DNA from: Vreelandella profundi
Lineage (GTDB): Bacteria; Pseudomonadota; Gammaproteobacteria; Pseudomonadales; Halomonadaceae
Length of the DNA stretch: 64,000 nt
NCBI RefSeq assembly: GCF_019722725.1
Contig: NZ_CP077941.1
Span: 2,294,001-2,358,000 of the forward strand
Direction: 5' to 3'
Position 1 is the stretch's first letter; each line of letters opens with the position of its first letter. Under the pieces are notes generated by a model, which did no database searches, was not told the DNA's origin, and saw nothing but the letters and a program-made list of their open reading frames with translations. Shown here one piece after another: positions 1 through 8,333 of this stretch. A program made the position numbers and the translations under genes.

Positions 1-3000
1 CTAATAACATGGGAATAATATATTGGCCGGTGTACCAGCGGATCAGACGATGCCAGACCATTTCACCTCGAGGGGTCCGCGGCCCAACCTGATAAGCACT
101 GACCTCTTGGCTCGGCGACACCATGACTAAATCTCCCACAGCCTGACGGCTAATTTGGGGCTGATCAATCACGGCCGGTAGCATGCGCATGCCTTCATCA
201 TGAAAAGCAGTGGCTACTATAATGCTGCGCGTGGGGTTCAGCGGTGACCGAACGCCCAGTAAAATCTGTTCAGGAGACTGACTGCCAATCCTATTGCGAG
301 CGCGCTCGGTATCTCGCCCCCACTGGGCTTGTGCCCAAAGATTTAATCTATTCGTTAAGTTCAAAGGCGTGACGCGTAAAGCCCCTTGCTCAATACTGAA
401 AGGCCCAAGATAACGATTAAGCTCACTGCGTTCCAATTGATCCACACGCGCAACAACCAACATATCTCGGTCTGATAAATTGTCGTTAAGCGTTAGTCCC
501 TTGCGCACATCCAGCGCAATACTGGGATATCCCGTAGAGGCCCCCATGCGCCCAATCAGCCCAAGCGCGGTGCCAATTTCGACAGCATCAGGTTCAGCGG
601 CAAGCAGCAGCGTCGTGTGCGACAAATCGGCCCACTGTGTAAAGGGAAAGCCTGCACTAAGCCAATATGAGAGCTCTGGTAACGCTGCAAAATACTGTGC
701 ATCGCTCATATCCAAATAAGAATCAGGATATAGGCGCGTTTCAATTCGATCAGGAAGGCCAAGCTCACATCCATTTTCCGGCATATTCACTGCCATATTA
801 AAATAAAAGCTGAGCTGGTTATTACCGTATAGCTTTTCCTGGGGAATGCGTAATGTAGCGCGCTCTTTACGAATATCATTACCGAGAAAGCGCCATGCTT
901 CCCAGGCTAACGAACGCTTTTCAACGGGCAAAGAGGCTAAATAGCTGCCGTTAAGAGCAATCTCCAGTCGTGACTCATCTTCATTTAACCACTCGCCACG
1001 AGGAAACTCATAGCCCACCTCTAACGTTACATTATCGCCCGGCCATAAATGCATATTCGGGGGCAGGCGAAAGCTGTAATTTTGCGGCGATGGGCGAATA
1101 CCCTCACCAACCATCTCATTCTCACCGGCTATTCGGTCAAGATAGATCGGCTCATTAAGCGCCTGCCAGTTAGGTGCATCATAGGCCTCTCTAAGGGCTA
1201 GCTGGGGCGCACTTACCGTTTCACTATCGCCGCTTAAACGCTCTTGATAATGGGCTAGATATGCAGCGGCGCTTTTTACGTCTTGCTCTGTTGCTCCCGT
1301 GACGATCAATAAGCGATACATAGCATTATTAGGGTTAGCCAGCTGAAGTAAGGTAGGGCCGTCAATTTCAGGCAGCTCTACCCCTAAAGGCATCTGTTCG
1401 GTGGTCCCTACGACGACCGCATGTTGATCAGGTATTTGAGTATGATGAACGGGGAAGTCGGCCCCTCTAAAATCCGCTTTAATCGCAAAATACGATGCTA
1501 ATATTGCGCTGGCACTCAGCAGCGTTTCTGAAGGCATAGAGGGCATAATGAAGGGCAATACCAACCGTTCCATGTCTGCCGCATCAGCAAAGGGGGCAGG
1601 TAAATTAGCTAGCCCATTAAGCGGAGGTAACGACTGAACATTCACGTTGAGCGTTGAACTTGGTAATACCTCGACCCAAATATCTTTACTGAGCAAATTA
1701 TTACACTGCTCGAGCGTTTGTCCGGCCACGCTTAGCACTAGCGTGTTATAGGTAATGATTAGCTCAGGCGGAATCGCGACTTCAGCGACTAGATGCTCAG
1801 CCGTAAAGCGGTCAAGTTCGAGCGTCTCGATGACAATGCCATTGAGGGTAACGTCAAGTCGGCTAAGCCCCTCTAAAAGAGCATCTGAATAGCGTATATC
1901 TAAGTGCAGCACCGCGCCGGTAGACACTTCATCACTACGTAAAGAGAACTCGATACCCGCCTGAGCGCCGTTTCCCTGAATGCGAAGTGGTTCAGGCTCG
2001 CCTTCGTCTATACGCTGCAAAAGTGGATAAATTCGCTCCCGAGTCTCCACGGGCATATTGAAAGCTAAGCCGCCCCGAGCCTTCACTTGAACATCAGGTA
2101 ACGTCGCTGCCTCATTAGGCAGCATCTCTAGCATTAACGGCCGAGCGTTGCCTGACAAAGTCTGAACATCTAGTGATTGGCTCCATGCTCGCTGGGTAGA
2201 TAAGATGCCTACCATAATCAACGCGACGAGCACCATTCGCCATACCCAGGTGGATACAGGTGTCGCCGCTGTTGCCATAGATGCAGAGCTATCAGGACGT
2301 GCGTCTGCTTGGCGTTCCTTGCCAGAACTGCCACCCCCACCGGCAAATAAACGCCGCTCCTTCCAGTTTCGAAAAAACAGCCCGGTGACGGCACGTATAA
2401 CGGTCCACATAGAACGCAACGGCTGGTCGTGCGGAAGCTTGCGTTTCTGTAGCCAAGCATCCGCACGACCCATGACAAGCTTCACTAACTGGCGGCGCTG
2501 AACCACATTCAACGTGCCAAACCGTAGACGTATATGCTGTGCATCTCGGCTTACTATGTGCACAGGAAATAGGATCGGATTGCCATCGAATTCCATTTCG
2601 ATAAAATCAATGCGCGCATCTTTTGTAAAGCCAGCCACTGCAGCAAGCTGCATGCCACCCATAGACAAATTTTGCGTCGTAGACGACAGCGTATAGCCGC
2701 CTGAGAGATGTAATACCACAGGTCGGCTTAACTTGATTCGTACGTACTCACGCACCTGCTTTTGTTCGCTGCCAACAGCGATAGCCGCCATCAGGAAAAT
2801 CGCACTAAATGAGGCCCATGCTACGTTAAATAGCAATACGCTTACTTGCTCACCTTCAGGATTCCACCAAACTAAGCGTACGACACCCCATACTAGGCCC
2901 GCAGCCAGTAGTGCTAGTAAAAAAAGATGAGGGCGTGTCACATTAAAATCAAAAAAGCTTTGCTCAAGTCGCCCACCTTTTTCCGTGACATCAAACTTCC

Positions 3001-4417
3001 CCCGATTGGGGTTAAACAATGTGACAAGGGAAGGCTTGAGCAAATGAAAGGTTAAAACCGTTTCATATATTTCATTCCAGAAGGTATAGCGATACTGCCC
3101 TACCAGCTTCGCATTGGTATACACGGCTGCAAATAAGTGAGGCAGAACATAGACAGCAACGGCCTGAGGAGATGCTTGAATAATATTGAGTCCAAACAGC
3201 ATATAAGCCAACGGGGCCGTTAAAAAAATAAACCGTACTAACGGAAACTGAAAGTGCAGCATCGCGCTTAAATAGCAGAGCCGCTGAGGAATGCTCAACC
3301 CTCTGCCTAACAGTGGATTATCGCGCCGTAATATCTGCGTCATTCCCCGAGCCCAACGCGCACGCTGAACAATATGCAGTGCTAGACGCTCCGTCGCTAA
3401 TCCGGCGGCCAGGGGTATGCCTAAGTAAGCGGTAGACCATCCTTTTCTTTGAAGTTTTAATGCTGTATGAGCATCCTCGGTGACTGTTTCAACCGCAAAT
3501 CCACCTATTTCCTCTAATGCACTGCGCCTAATGACTGCACACGAGCCACAAAAAAAGGCTGCGTTCCAATAATCATTGCCCTTTTGAATAGGACCGTAAA
3601 AAAGTTCACCCTCGTGTGGCACTTCCCTGCCACTGACTAAATTTCGCTCAAAGGGGTCAGGCGAATAAAAATGGTGGGGAGTCTGTATAAGTGCTTGCTT
3701 CTCGTCGACAAGAAAAGAGCCCACCGTCGCCTGTAAAAAAGCCCGCGTGGCAATATGGTCACAGTCAAAAATACAAATAAGCTCGCCTGTCGTTTTTTGC
3801 AGAGCATTATTTAAATTACCCGCTTTTGCGTGCTTATTATCTGAACGTGTTATATACCCTACACCCGCCTGAGATGCGAAAGCGCTAAACTCGGCTCGTT
3901 TACCATCATCTAGAAGGTAAACATTTACTTTATCGGCTGGGTAGTCAATATTTTGTGCTGCCAAAACCGTATCACGAACTACGTCTAAGCTTTCGTTATA
4001 CGTCGGAATATATACATCTACCGTCGGCCATTGAGTGATGTCTTTAGGCAGTGGGACAACTTTACGATCAAGCAGCCACGCCGACTGAAAAAAGCTCAGC
4101 ACCAAAACAACCCAGCAGTAACCTTCAGCGGCCAACAGTCCAAAGCTCAAAATAGGCTCTATAAAACCATCAGTAATGAGCGTTTCAGTTACCCGCCAAT
4201 AGAGGTACCGAGTGGCCGTCATGACGGTTACTAATGCCATGGCTAAACGTATCCGCGGCAAATCAATCTGCCCCATTATTAATAAAAATACCGCGGTAAT
4301 CCCACCAAATGCCAGCTGATTATTCAAAGTCATTGGCGTTGAAACAACAATTATCAATACCGGTATACAAAGAATAAGCAGTAGAGCAATCCAGCCTTTA
4401 TACACAAGAGATTTCAT
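1..4417 (-). CDS. bcsAB: Fused cellulose synthase BcsA-BcsB (partial, C-terminus off left edge)
   Basis: Membrane UDP-glucose-dependent cellulose synthase with the periplasmic BcsB part in the same polypeptide. I translated it by hand: 1472 codons from the ATG at 4417 to the window edge without a stop. BcsA half: N-terminal membrane helices (about 6-50), DDG (170-172), DCD (218-220), TED (313-315) and QRARW (351-355), the glycosyltransferase-2 catalytic set; then a PilZ domain with RxxxR (R556, R560) and NLSMGG (583-588), the c-di-GMP binding motifs. A linker and a hydrophobic segment (about 721-737) lead into BcsB-like beta-rich sequence. The codons across 2000-2500, where separate genes would meet, contain no stop. 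Komagataeibacter AcsAB is a known fusion of this type, about 1550 residues, so roughly 80 residues may be missing here. The start overlaps the bcsQ stop by one base. Production is presumably c-di-GMP activated. Confidence 0.93.
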   Translation of the reverse strand, partial: MKSLVYKGWIALLLILCIPVLIIVVSTPMTLNNQLAFGGITAVFLLIMGQIDLPRIRLAMALVTVMTATRYLYWRVTETLITDGFIEPILSFGLLAAEGYCWVVLVLSFFQSAWLLDRKVVPLPKDITQWPTVDVYIPTYNESLDVVRDTVLAAQNIDYPADKVNVYLLDDGKRAEFSAFASQAGVGYITRSDNKHAKAGNLNNALQKTTGELICIFDCDHIATRAFLQATVGSFLVDEKQALIQTPHHFYSPDPFERNLVSGREVPHEGELFYGPIQKGNDYWNAAFFCGSCAVIRRSALEEIGGFAVETVTEDAHTALKLQRKGWSTAYLGIPLAAGLATERLALHIVQRARWARGMTQILRRDNPLLGRGLSIPQRLCYLSAMLHFQFPLVRFIFLTAPLAYMLFGLNIIQASPQAVAVYVLPHLFAAVYTNAKLVGQYRYTFWNEIYETVLTFHLLKPSLVTLFNPNRGKFDVTEKGGRLEQSFFDFNVTRPHLFLLALLAAGLVWGVVRLVWWNPEGEQVSVLLFNVAWASFSAIFLMAAIAVGSEQKQVREYVRIKLSRPVVLHLSGGYTLSSTTQNLSMGGMQLAAVAGFTKDARIDFIEMEFDGNPILFPVHIVSRDAQHIRLRFGTLNVVQRRQLVKLVMGRADAWLQKRKLPHDQPLRSMWTVIRAVTGLFFRNWKERRLFAGGGGSSGKERQADARPDSSASMATAATPVSTWVWRMVLVALIMVGILSTQRAWSQSLDVQTLSGNARPLMLEMLPNEAATLPDVQVKARGGLAFNMPVETRERIYPLLQRIDEGEPEPLRIQGNGAQAGIEFSLRSDEVSTGAVLHLDIRYSDALLEGLSRLDVTLNGIVIETLELDRFTAEHLVAEVAIPPELIITYNTLVLSVAGQTLEQCNNLLSKDIWVEVLPSSTLNVNVQSLPPLNGLANLPAPFADAADMERLVLPFIMPSMPSETLLSASAILASYFAIKADFRGADFPVHHTQIPDQHAVVVGTTEQMPLGVELPEIDGPTLLQLANPNNAMYRLLIVTGATEQDVKSAAAYLAHYQERLSGDSETVSAPQLALREAYDAPNWQALNEPIYLDRIAGENEMVGEGIRPSPQNYSFRLPPNMHLWPGDNVTLEVGYEFPRGEWLNEDESRLEIALNGSYLASLPVEKRSLAWEAWRFLGNDIRKERATLRIPQEKLYGNNQLSFYFNMAVNMPENGCELGLPDRIETRLYPDSYLDMSDAQYFAALPELSYWLSAGFPFTQWADLSHTTLLLAAEPDAVEIGTALGLIGRMGASTGYPSIALDVRKGLTLNDNLSDRDMLVVARVDQLERSELNRYLGPFSIEQGALRVTPLNLTNRLNLWAQAQWGRDTERARNRIGSQSPEQILLGVRSPLNPTRSIIVATAFHDEGMRMLPAVIDQPQISRQAVGDLVMVSPSQEVSAYQVGPRTPRGEMVWHRLIRWYTGQYIIPMLL

Positions 4418-5199
4418 TATTCGCCCTCTTGCCGTACTTGGGACAGCTCGGCATCTTGCATCAGACGAATAAGATTGTGGGCGATCGCTTCAATATCATT
4501 AACAACCGCGGAGGTATGCGCATGTTGTAACACAGAAACCTGCAGTGCATGTGCTTCGGACACCGCCGCGTCACGGTGAATCGATCCTAGTAATGACGCC
4601 TTCAAACGCTCTTTTAAAAGCGCGTATACATCGCGACTAAGGTCATTGCGAAGGTCTAACTGATTAACGACATAATACAAATGCCTGCCAACGCTTTCAG
4701 GATAAAAACCACCACTTTCAATAGAAGGTAGAACAGCCAAAGAAGCGCTATCGGCCATTAGTACTGTGATGCAAAGCGGCTTCAGCTGACAAACAGCTTC
4801 TAATGCTACGGAGTGTCCAGGCGGCAAATCAACTATTAGCACATCATTCGGAGAGTTATAAAAACCGCTAAGCGCTTGATACAGGGCTCTTGGATCACTG
4901 GCGAGAAATGTTTCGAAACGATGGCGCTGTTCTCTAGTCGTACTACCATAGGCAAGCACATCAATGCCGCTTGCCGTTGTACGGGCCATCTCACCCCAAT
5001 AGGGAGTAGACGCAGCTTCTACGACATAGCCCTGAGTATCATTAAAAGCAATACCGAAGTGGAGTTTAAGCGCATCTTGGCTATCAAAATCAATGACAGT
5101 GACATTAAAGCCTTGGCGCTGCAAAGTGTAAGCGAGATTAGCAGTTAACGTTGTTTTACCAACACCTCCTTTCGGAGAAGCAACGCAAATAAGTGTCAT
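4417..5199 (-). CDS. bcsQ: Cellulose biosynthesis protein BcsQ (MinD/ParA-like ATPase)
   Basis: 260-residue ATPase of the MinD/ParA/SIMIBI class. The N-terminus carries a deviant Walker A, KGGVGKTT (residues 10-17), followed by IDFDSQ (about 38-43) and a hydrophobic Walker B strand LIVDLPPG. In enterobacteria BcsQ works with BcsR at the inner-membrane synthase and is needed for cellulose secretion and polar location. Its ATG overlaps the upstream stop by four bases (ATGA) and its stop overlaps the bcsAB start by one base, so all three genes are translationally coupled. Position between a BcsR-like gene and the synthase makes the assignment firm compared with other ParA relatives. Confidence 0.9.
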   Translation of the reverse strand: MTLICVASPKGGVGKTTLTANLAYTLQRQGFNVTVIDFDSQDALKLHFGIAFNDTQGYVVEAASTPYWGEMARTTASGIDVLAYGSTTREQRHRFETFLASDPRALYQALSGFYNSPNDVLIVDLPPGHSVALEAVCQLKPLCITVLMADSASLAVLPSIESGGFYPESVGRHLYYVVNQLDLRNDLSRDVYALLKERLKASLLGSIHRDAAVSEAHALQVSVLQHAHTSAVVNDIEAIAHNLIRLMQDAELSQVRQEGE

Positions 5200-5624
5200 G
5201 TATTGATTTGCCTTAACAACGCTTTTAGCGAAGTTCCCTGTTGGTGATTACTTTGAGCATCATCATTATTATCTGTGTATGACTGAAATAGATGGCCAAA
5301 AGAACGCTGCTTTGATGGTTTTTCAATCGGGTGCTGACGAGAAATATCAACACGTGGTGTCGGTGATTTATCTTCTAGGCGAGATAGCACCGCCTGCTGC
5401 ACAGGCGGCTGTTCACGCTCCTGCACATAAATCGGAGGTATAGCAATGGGCCTAGACCGCTCGACGATTTTTTGCGTGGTGCCCGGTGCTTGCTTGGCAA
5501 TCCCATCAAGCAACTTCCAACGCTGCTGATCGTGTGAATAAGCCACATCAGACGTAAATTGCTGATACTCAAAATCTTCCCCTAATCGCTCGCTCAACGT
5601 ACCAATGTCTGTGCTCTTGTCCAT
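5196..5624 (-). CDS. BcsR/BcsP-like cellulose accessory protein
   Basis: 142 residues. The first 45 resemble E. coli BcsR: a DI..L segment at the N-terminus, then a YSHDQQRWKLLDGIAKQA stretch matching BcsR's KRWPLLAEFAQQ. The rest is polar and proline/glutamine-rich, probably disordered, and ends in a short segment with FGHLFQSY and SLKALLRQI that could be a docking motif. BcsR is only about 60 residues, so this is a longer BcsR-headed protein such as those called BcsP. It is first in the operon and overlaps bcsQ by four bases. The ribosome site is modest (GAGG about 11 bases upstream). The BcsR family call is from remembered sequence comparison, not a search. Confidence 0.65.
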   Translation of the reverse strand: MDKSTDIGTLSERLGEDFEYQQFTSDVAYSHDQQRWKLLDGIAKQAPGTTQKIVERSRPIAIPPIYVQEREQPPVQQAVLSRLEDKSPTPRVDISRQHPIEKPSKQRSFGHLFQSYTDNNDDAQSNHQQGTSLKALLRQINT

Positions 5625-5730
5625 ACCTTTGTTATAACCTCGCTCTAGCCTCAGCTACCCACCTAGCCTGCGCCTAATGTATCGTTATGATCACATTTAA
5701 TTATTTAAGAAAATGTACTCATACTTCAGC

Positions 5731-5760
5731 ACTAGTATTTAGTTTGACTTTTATACTAGT
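5731..5760. promoter_or_regulatory. Inverted repeat in the bcs promoter region
   Basis: ACTAGTAT, 14 bases, then ATACTAGT: perfect 8-base arms whose centres lie 22 bases apart, two helical turns. It sits in the AT-rich gap 5625-5823 that must hold the bcs operon promoter. On the minus strand one arm runs into TATAAAA, a possible -10, with TTGAAG only 15 bases upstream. By chance about 20 such arms with spacers up to 20 bases are expected in 64 kb, so position is the main argument. Confidence 0.35.
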
Positions 5761-5823
5761 TCACATTTCACTTCAAGGATTAAAATAATAAAAAACATGC
5801 AAAAAAACATTGCTCTATCCAGA

Positions 5824-6705
5824 CTATTTCCCCTCTGGCTGTTTCTGCTGAGTTTGCAGCCCTAATCCCAAAAGGATCAACACCAGCCCCGCCAGGGTTG
5901 ATGGCAAAATAGGCTCTCCAACCACCAAAAAAAGCAGCATCAGCGATACCGGTGGTGAGAGAAAAATAAGATTAGAAACTTTTGCAGTACGCGACACCTT
6001 GTGAACAGCCATCTGCCATAAAATGAACGCGATACCCATTTCAAACAGCCCTACGTAAACGCCTGCGCCTAACGCCCCCCAGCCGTGCCACTGAAAGCCA
6101 GGCCCCAGCAATAGCAAGATGGTTAATACCGGTAAACCTACTGTGAAATTTTGCCATTGGCCCACTAATGCCGGGCGCGAGTCGCGTGCATTCAGCAACC
6201 AATAAAGCGCCCACAGCAATGTTGAAGCTAGTGCTAGAACAACCCCTAGCGGATCAGCAAAAGAGACATTAAACACCGTGCCACGCGTTGCAATCACCCA
6301 CACCCCGGCATACGCAATCAGTCCAGCGACGATATCCATGCGCGTTAAGCGCTGCCCCAGCAAAGGCACGGCTAAGAATGCCATCGCCAACGCCCAGGTG
6401 TAGTTGAGCGCCATCGCCTCCTGCCCGGGCAACCGGTCATAAGCAGCAAAGAGCACTAAATAGTAGGCGACAGGGTTCATTAACCCCGCCCACGCGGCAG
6501 TCTTCCAACCGGTGCGCAGCGCCGTAGCAAGATTGCCCTGCTTGATAACGAGCGCCCCCATTAATGCCCAGGACACTAGCACTGCGAGCCACATCAATTC
6601 TAATGGGCTCATCCAAGCAAGGGCCACTTTGAAGGCAGTCGCCACTGTCGACCATAGTGCAACGGCCCCTAGCCCATACAGAATTGCTTGGCGATCCTGA
6701 TTCAT
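5824..6705 (-). CDS. EamA/DMT-superfamily permease
   Basis: 293-residue inner-membrane protein of the drug/metabolite transporter superfamily, with two EamA repeats and about ten hydrophobic helices (the first about 7-27, the last about 262-284). Substrate cannot be told from sequence. Its start overlaps the stop of the upstream selenoprotein-W-like gene by four bases (ATGA), so the two are one transcript. Nothing else near it points to a substrate. No terminator is obvious between its stop and the bcs promoter region. Confidence 0.85.
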   Translation of the reverse strand: MNQDRQAILYGLGAVALWSTVATAFKVALAWMSPLELMWLAVLVSWALMGALVIKQGNLATALRTGWKTAAWAGLMNPVAYYLVLFAAYDRLPGQEAMALNYTWALAMAFLAVPLLGQRLTRMDIVAGLIAYAGVWVIATRGTVFNVSFADPLGVVLALASTLLWALYWLLNARDSRPALVGQWQNFTVGLPVLTILLLLGPGFQWHGWGALGAGVYVGLFEMGIAFILWQMAVHKVSRTAKVSNLIFLSPPVSLMLLFLVVGEPILPSTLAGLVLILLGLGLQTQQKQPEGK

Positions 6706-6971
6706 CGGTCGATATGCCCTAAATCACGCCCAGGCTCTAGCTGGTCACGCACACCCTGCTTGAGGCGTTTGATATCAGGAAAACCACCGTCGCGCTTGCG
6801 CTCCCAGAGCAGCACGTCTTCATACCAAATTTCAAAAGTCCCTCCATGAGATGGCATCAGCGCCACTTCATCTAAATCTTCCCCGAAGGTTGAGAGCAGC
6901 TCCTGGGCATACCAGGCACTGCGCAGTAGCCATTGGCACTGCGTGCAATAGCGAATTTGAACACGTGACAT
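6702..6971 (-). CDS. SelT/SelW/SelH (Rdx) family thioredoxin-fold protein
   Basis: 89 residues. The N-terminal RYCTQC places the redox motif at C9-x-x-C12, and the later HGGTFEI and GFPDIKRLKQ stretches match the Rdx family that includes selenoprotein W. In selenoproteins the second position of this motif is selenocysteine; here both are plain cysteines, as is usual in bacteria. The likely role is a small thiol-disulfide redox partner. It is upstream of, and overlaps by four bases, the EamA permease. Confidence 0.85.
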   Translation of the reverse strand: MSRVQIRYCTQCQWLLRSAWYAQELLSTFGEDLDEVALMPSHGGTFEIWYEDVLLWERKRDGGFPDIKRLKQGVRDQLEPGRDLGHIDR

Positions 6972-7332
6972 TTTAAATTTTCCGGTCAGATTAATAGGGC
7001 CTCTTTAAACGCCATTCTGTCATGTCGAGTTAGCTTGAAACAGGAAACAACCACCCGCTCGCCTAATAGCGTTACGTTTTATGCATCGCTATCATGTCGG
7101 CTCATGGCCAACGGCGAAGGCAGGTATATAAAATACGTCGAGACTGATGCCAAGAGTGCGTTGACGATTGCAATGCATCGCAACGCTCGCCATGATGTAG
7201 CCAGATAGCCGTTAGGGACGGACACATTGGCTATCTAGCCTCTAAAAATGAGTAAAAAATCCCGCTCGGGCCAAGCATAGAGTGAAAGGCATGGTCTCCG
7301 GAAAGGACAGGAGCTGCAACAGGAACCCTTAG
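6972..7332. other. Intergenic region before the LOV gene, two dyads, no gene seen
   Basis: 361 bases between divergent genes. It holds an imperfect dyad at 7158-7186 (GCGTTG-a-CGAT-t-GCA against TGC-ATCG-CAACGC, two single-base bulges) and a perfect 8-base inverted repeat at 7203-7236 (AGATAGCC, 18 bases, GGCTATCT). Neither has a following T-run, so regulatory binding is more likely than termination. I see no convincing paired -35/-10 and no RNA gene. Confidence 0.4.
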
Positions 7333-7755
7333 ATGAAACGATCTCCCTTGATCAGCCCAGAACTGCTCGAACGCATTATTGATGCATCTGAAGATGGCAT
7401 TGTGGTTGCCGAACAGGAAGGGGATGAAAATATCCTCATCTACGTCAATAAGGGCTTTGAGCGTTTGACGGGCTACAGCGCAGACGAAATTTTATATCGC
7501 GACTGTCGCTTTTTACAAAACGAAGACCGCGACCAGGACGCGCTTGGTGCCATTCGAGAAGCGCTAAAAGCAGGCCGGCCATCGCGTGAAGTGCTGCGCA
7601 ACTACCGCAAAGACGGCACCATGTTTTGGAATGAACTTTCCATTACGCCCGTCTACGACGAGGCGGATAAGCTGATGTATTACATTGGTGTACAGAAGGA
7701 CGTCACTGATCGCGTAGAGGCACAGCTTGCTTTGGCTGAATTACAAAAGCAGTAA
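7333..7755 (+). CDS. Short LOV-domain blue-light photoreceptor
   Basis: 140 residues, a single PAS/LOV core with short helical ends. YRDCRFLQ (55-62) is the LOV flavin motif; C58 would form the photoadduct with FMN, and EDRDQ (64-68) plus RPSREVLRNYRKDG form the flavin phosphate and ring contacts seen in the family. Length and sequence closely resemble Pseudomonas putida PpSB1-LOV, which also has Asp where plant LOV domains have Asn (GRNCRFLQ). There is no kinase, GGDEF or HTH output, so it probably signals by dimer rearrangement to a separate partner. Translation likely uses the AGGA about nine bases before the ATG. Monocistronic by context. Confidence 0.93.
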   Translation: MKRSPLISPELLERIIDASEDGIVVAEQEGDENILIYVNKGFERLTGYSADEILYRDCRFLQNEDRDQDALGAIREALKAGRPSREVLRNYRKDGTMFWNELSITPVYDEADKLMYYIGVQKDVTDRVEAQLALAELQKQ

Positions 7756-7802
7756 GAAACCAGCTAAAAACTAACTTTTTCACGCAAAAAAACCAACAAG
7801 AC

Positions 7803-7831
7803 TTGAACTTTAGCCCAACTGGCGTTATATA
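7803..7831 (+). promoter_or_regulatory. Putative sigma-70 promoter for the 7939 gene
   Basis: TTGAAC, 17-base spacer, TATATA, about 100 bases ahead of the small acidic protein gene. It is the best -35/-10 pair in the 7756-7938 gap. Confidence 0.5.
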
Positions 7832-7938
7832 GCGGCAAGGCGCTTAAACTGCGCTAGGCGCTTCACTTTGTAAACTAAACGCGTTTACCAATGAAGCCGT
7901 TGTGATGCCGGTACGCCGGCTGGGTTGGAGGGCATATC

Positions 7939-8151
7939 ATGAGCCGTGACCCCTTAAGTCGTGAAACCTTTACTACCGATAGCATCGACTCAGACGAGTT
8001 CGAAAGCTTAGATGCCGTTAATGATGACCATTACAGCAAAAGCAAACCCAGCAAAGCCGACAGTTTGCGCTCTCGACGGCAAGTTGAAGCTTGGTTAGAA
8101 GAGCGCCGATTGCAGCGCGTTATTGAAGATGACTGGGATGAAGAAGAGTAG
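7939..8151 (+). CDS. Small acidic conserved protein (PA3496-like?)
   Basis: 70 residues, strongly charged: an acidic, serine-rich N-terminal half and a helical C-terminal segment SRRQVEAWLEERRLQRVIED followed by DWDEEE. The RRxxEAxxEERRL pattern recalls the small PA3496-type proteins of pseudomonads, said to affect envelope integrity, but I hold this loosely. A strong ribosome site (GGAGG nine bases before ATG) and a promoter at 7803-7831 support a real gene. It is followed by a terminator-like hairpin before ettA. Confidence 0.7.
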   Translation: MSRDPLSRETFTTDSIDSDEFESLDAVNDDHYSKSKPSKADSLRSRRQVEAWLEERRLQRVIEDDWDEEE

Positions 8152-8284
8152 CCATTCGCTCTATCGCTTTCCAGTACTGCCATCAAGCAGCTTGGCCTTC
8201 TCGCTTTATGGGTAGGCTTAGCTAGCAGAACACCTCTCACAGCCTAGCCTTTCCCGGCGCAGACCTCTATCATCAGTGCATAGC

Positions 8285-8313
8285 TAGCCGCATTCGGCTA
8301 TCGCTTTTTCTTT
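8285..8313 (+). terminator. Terminator-like hairpin before ettA
   Basis: TAGCCG-catt-CGGCTA stem followed, after four bases, by a T-rich run (TTTTTCTTT). It would end transcription from the small acidic gene just upstream of ettA, or act in the ettA leader. Confidence 0.45.
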
Positions 8314-8333
8314 CATCAACCTAACGGATCTCC

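Noticed and set aside
2000..2500. Separate bcsA and bcsB genes with frameshift
   Set aside because: The frame was read codon by codon and has no stop; linker codons look ordinary.
7158..7236. Dyads near the LOV gene as light-regulated operators
   Set aside because: About 20 chance 8-base inverted repeats with spacers up to 20 are expected in the window, so without conservation they are only listed as intergenic content.
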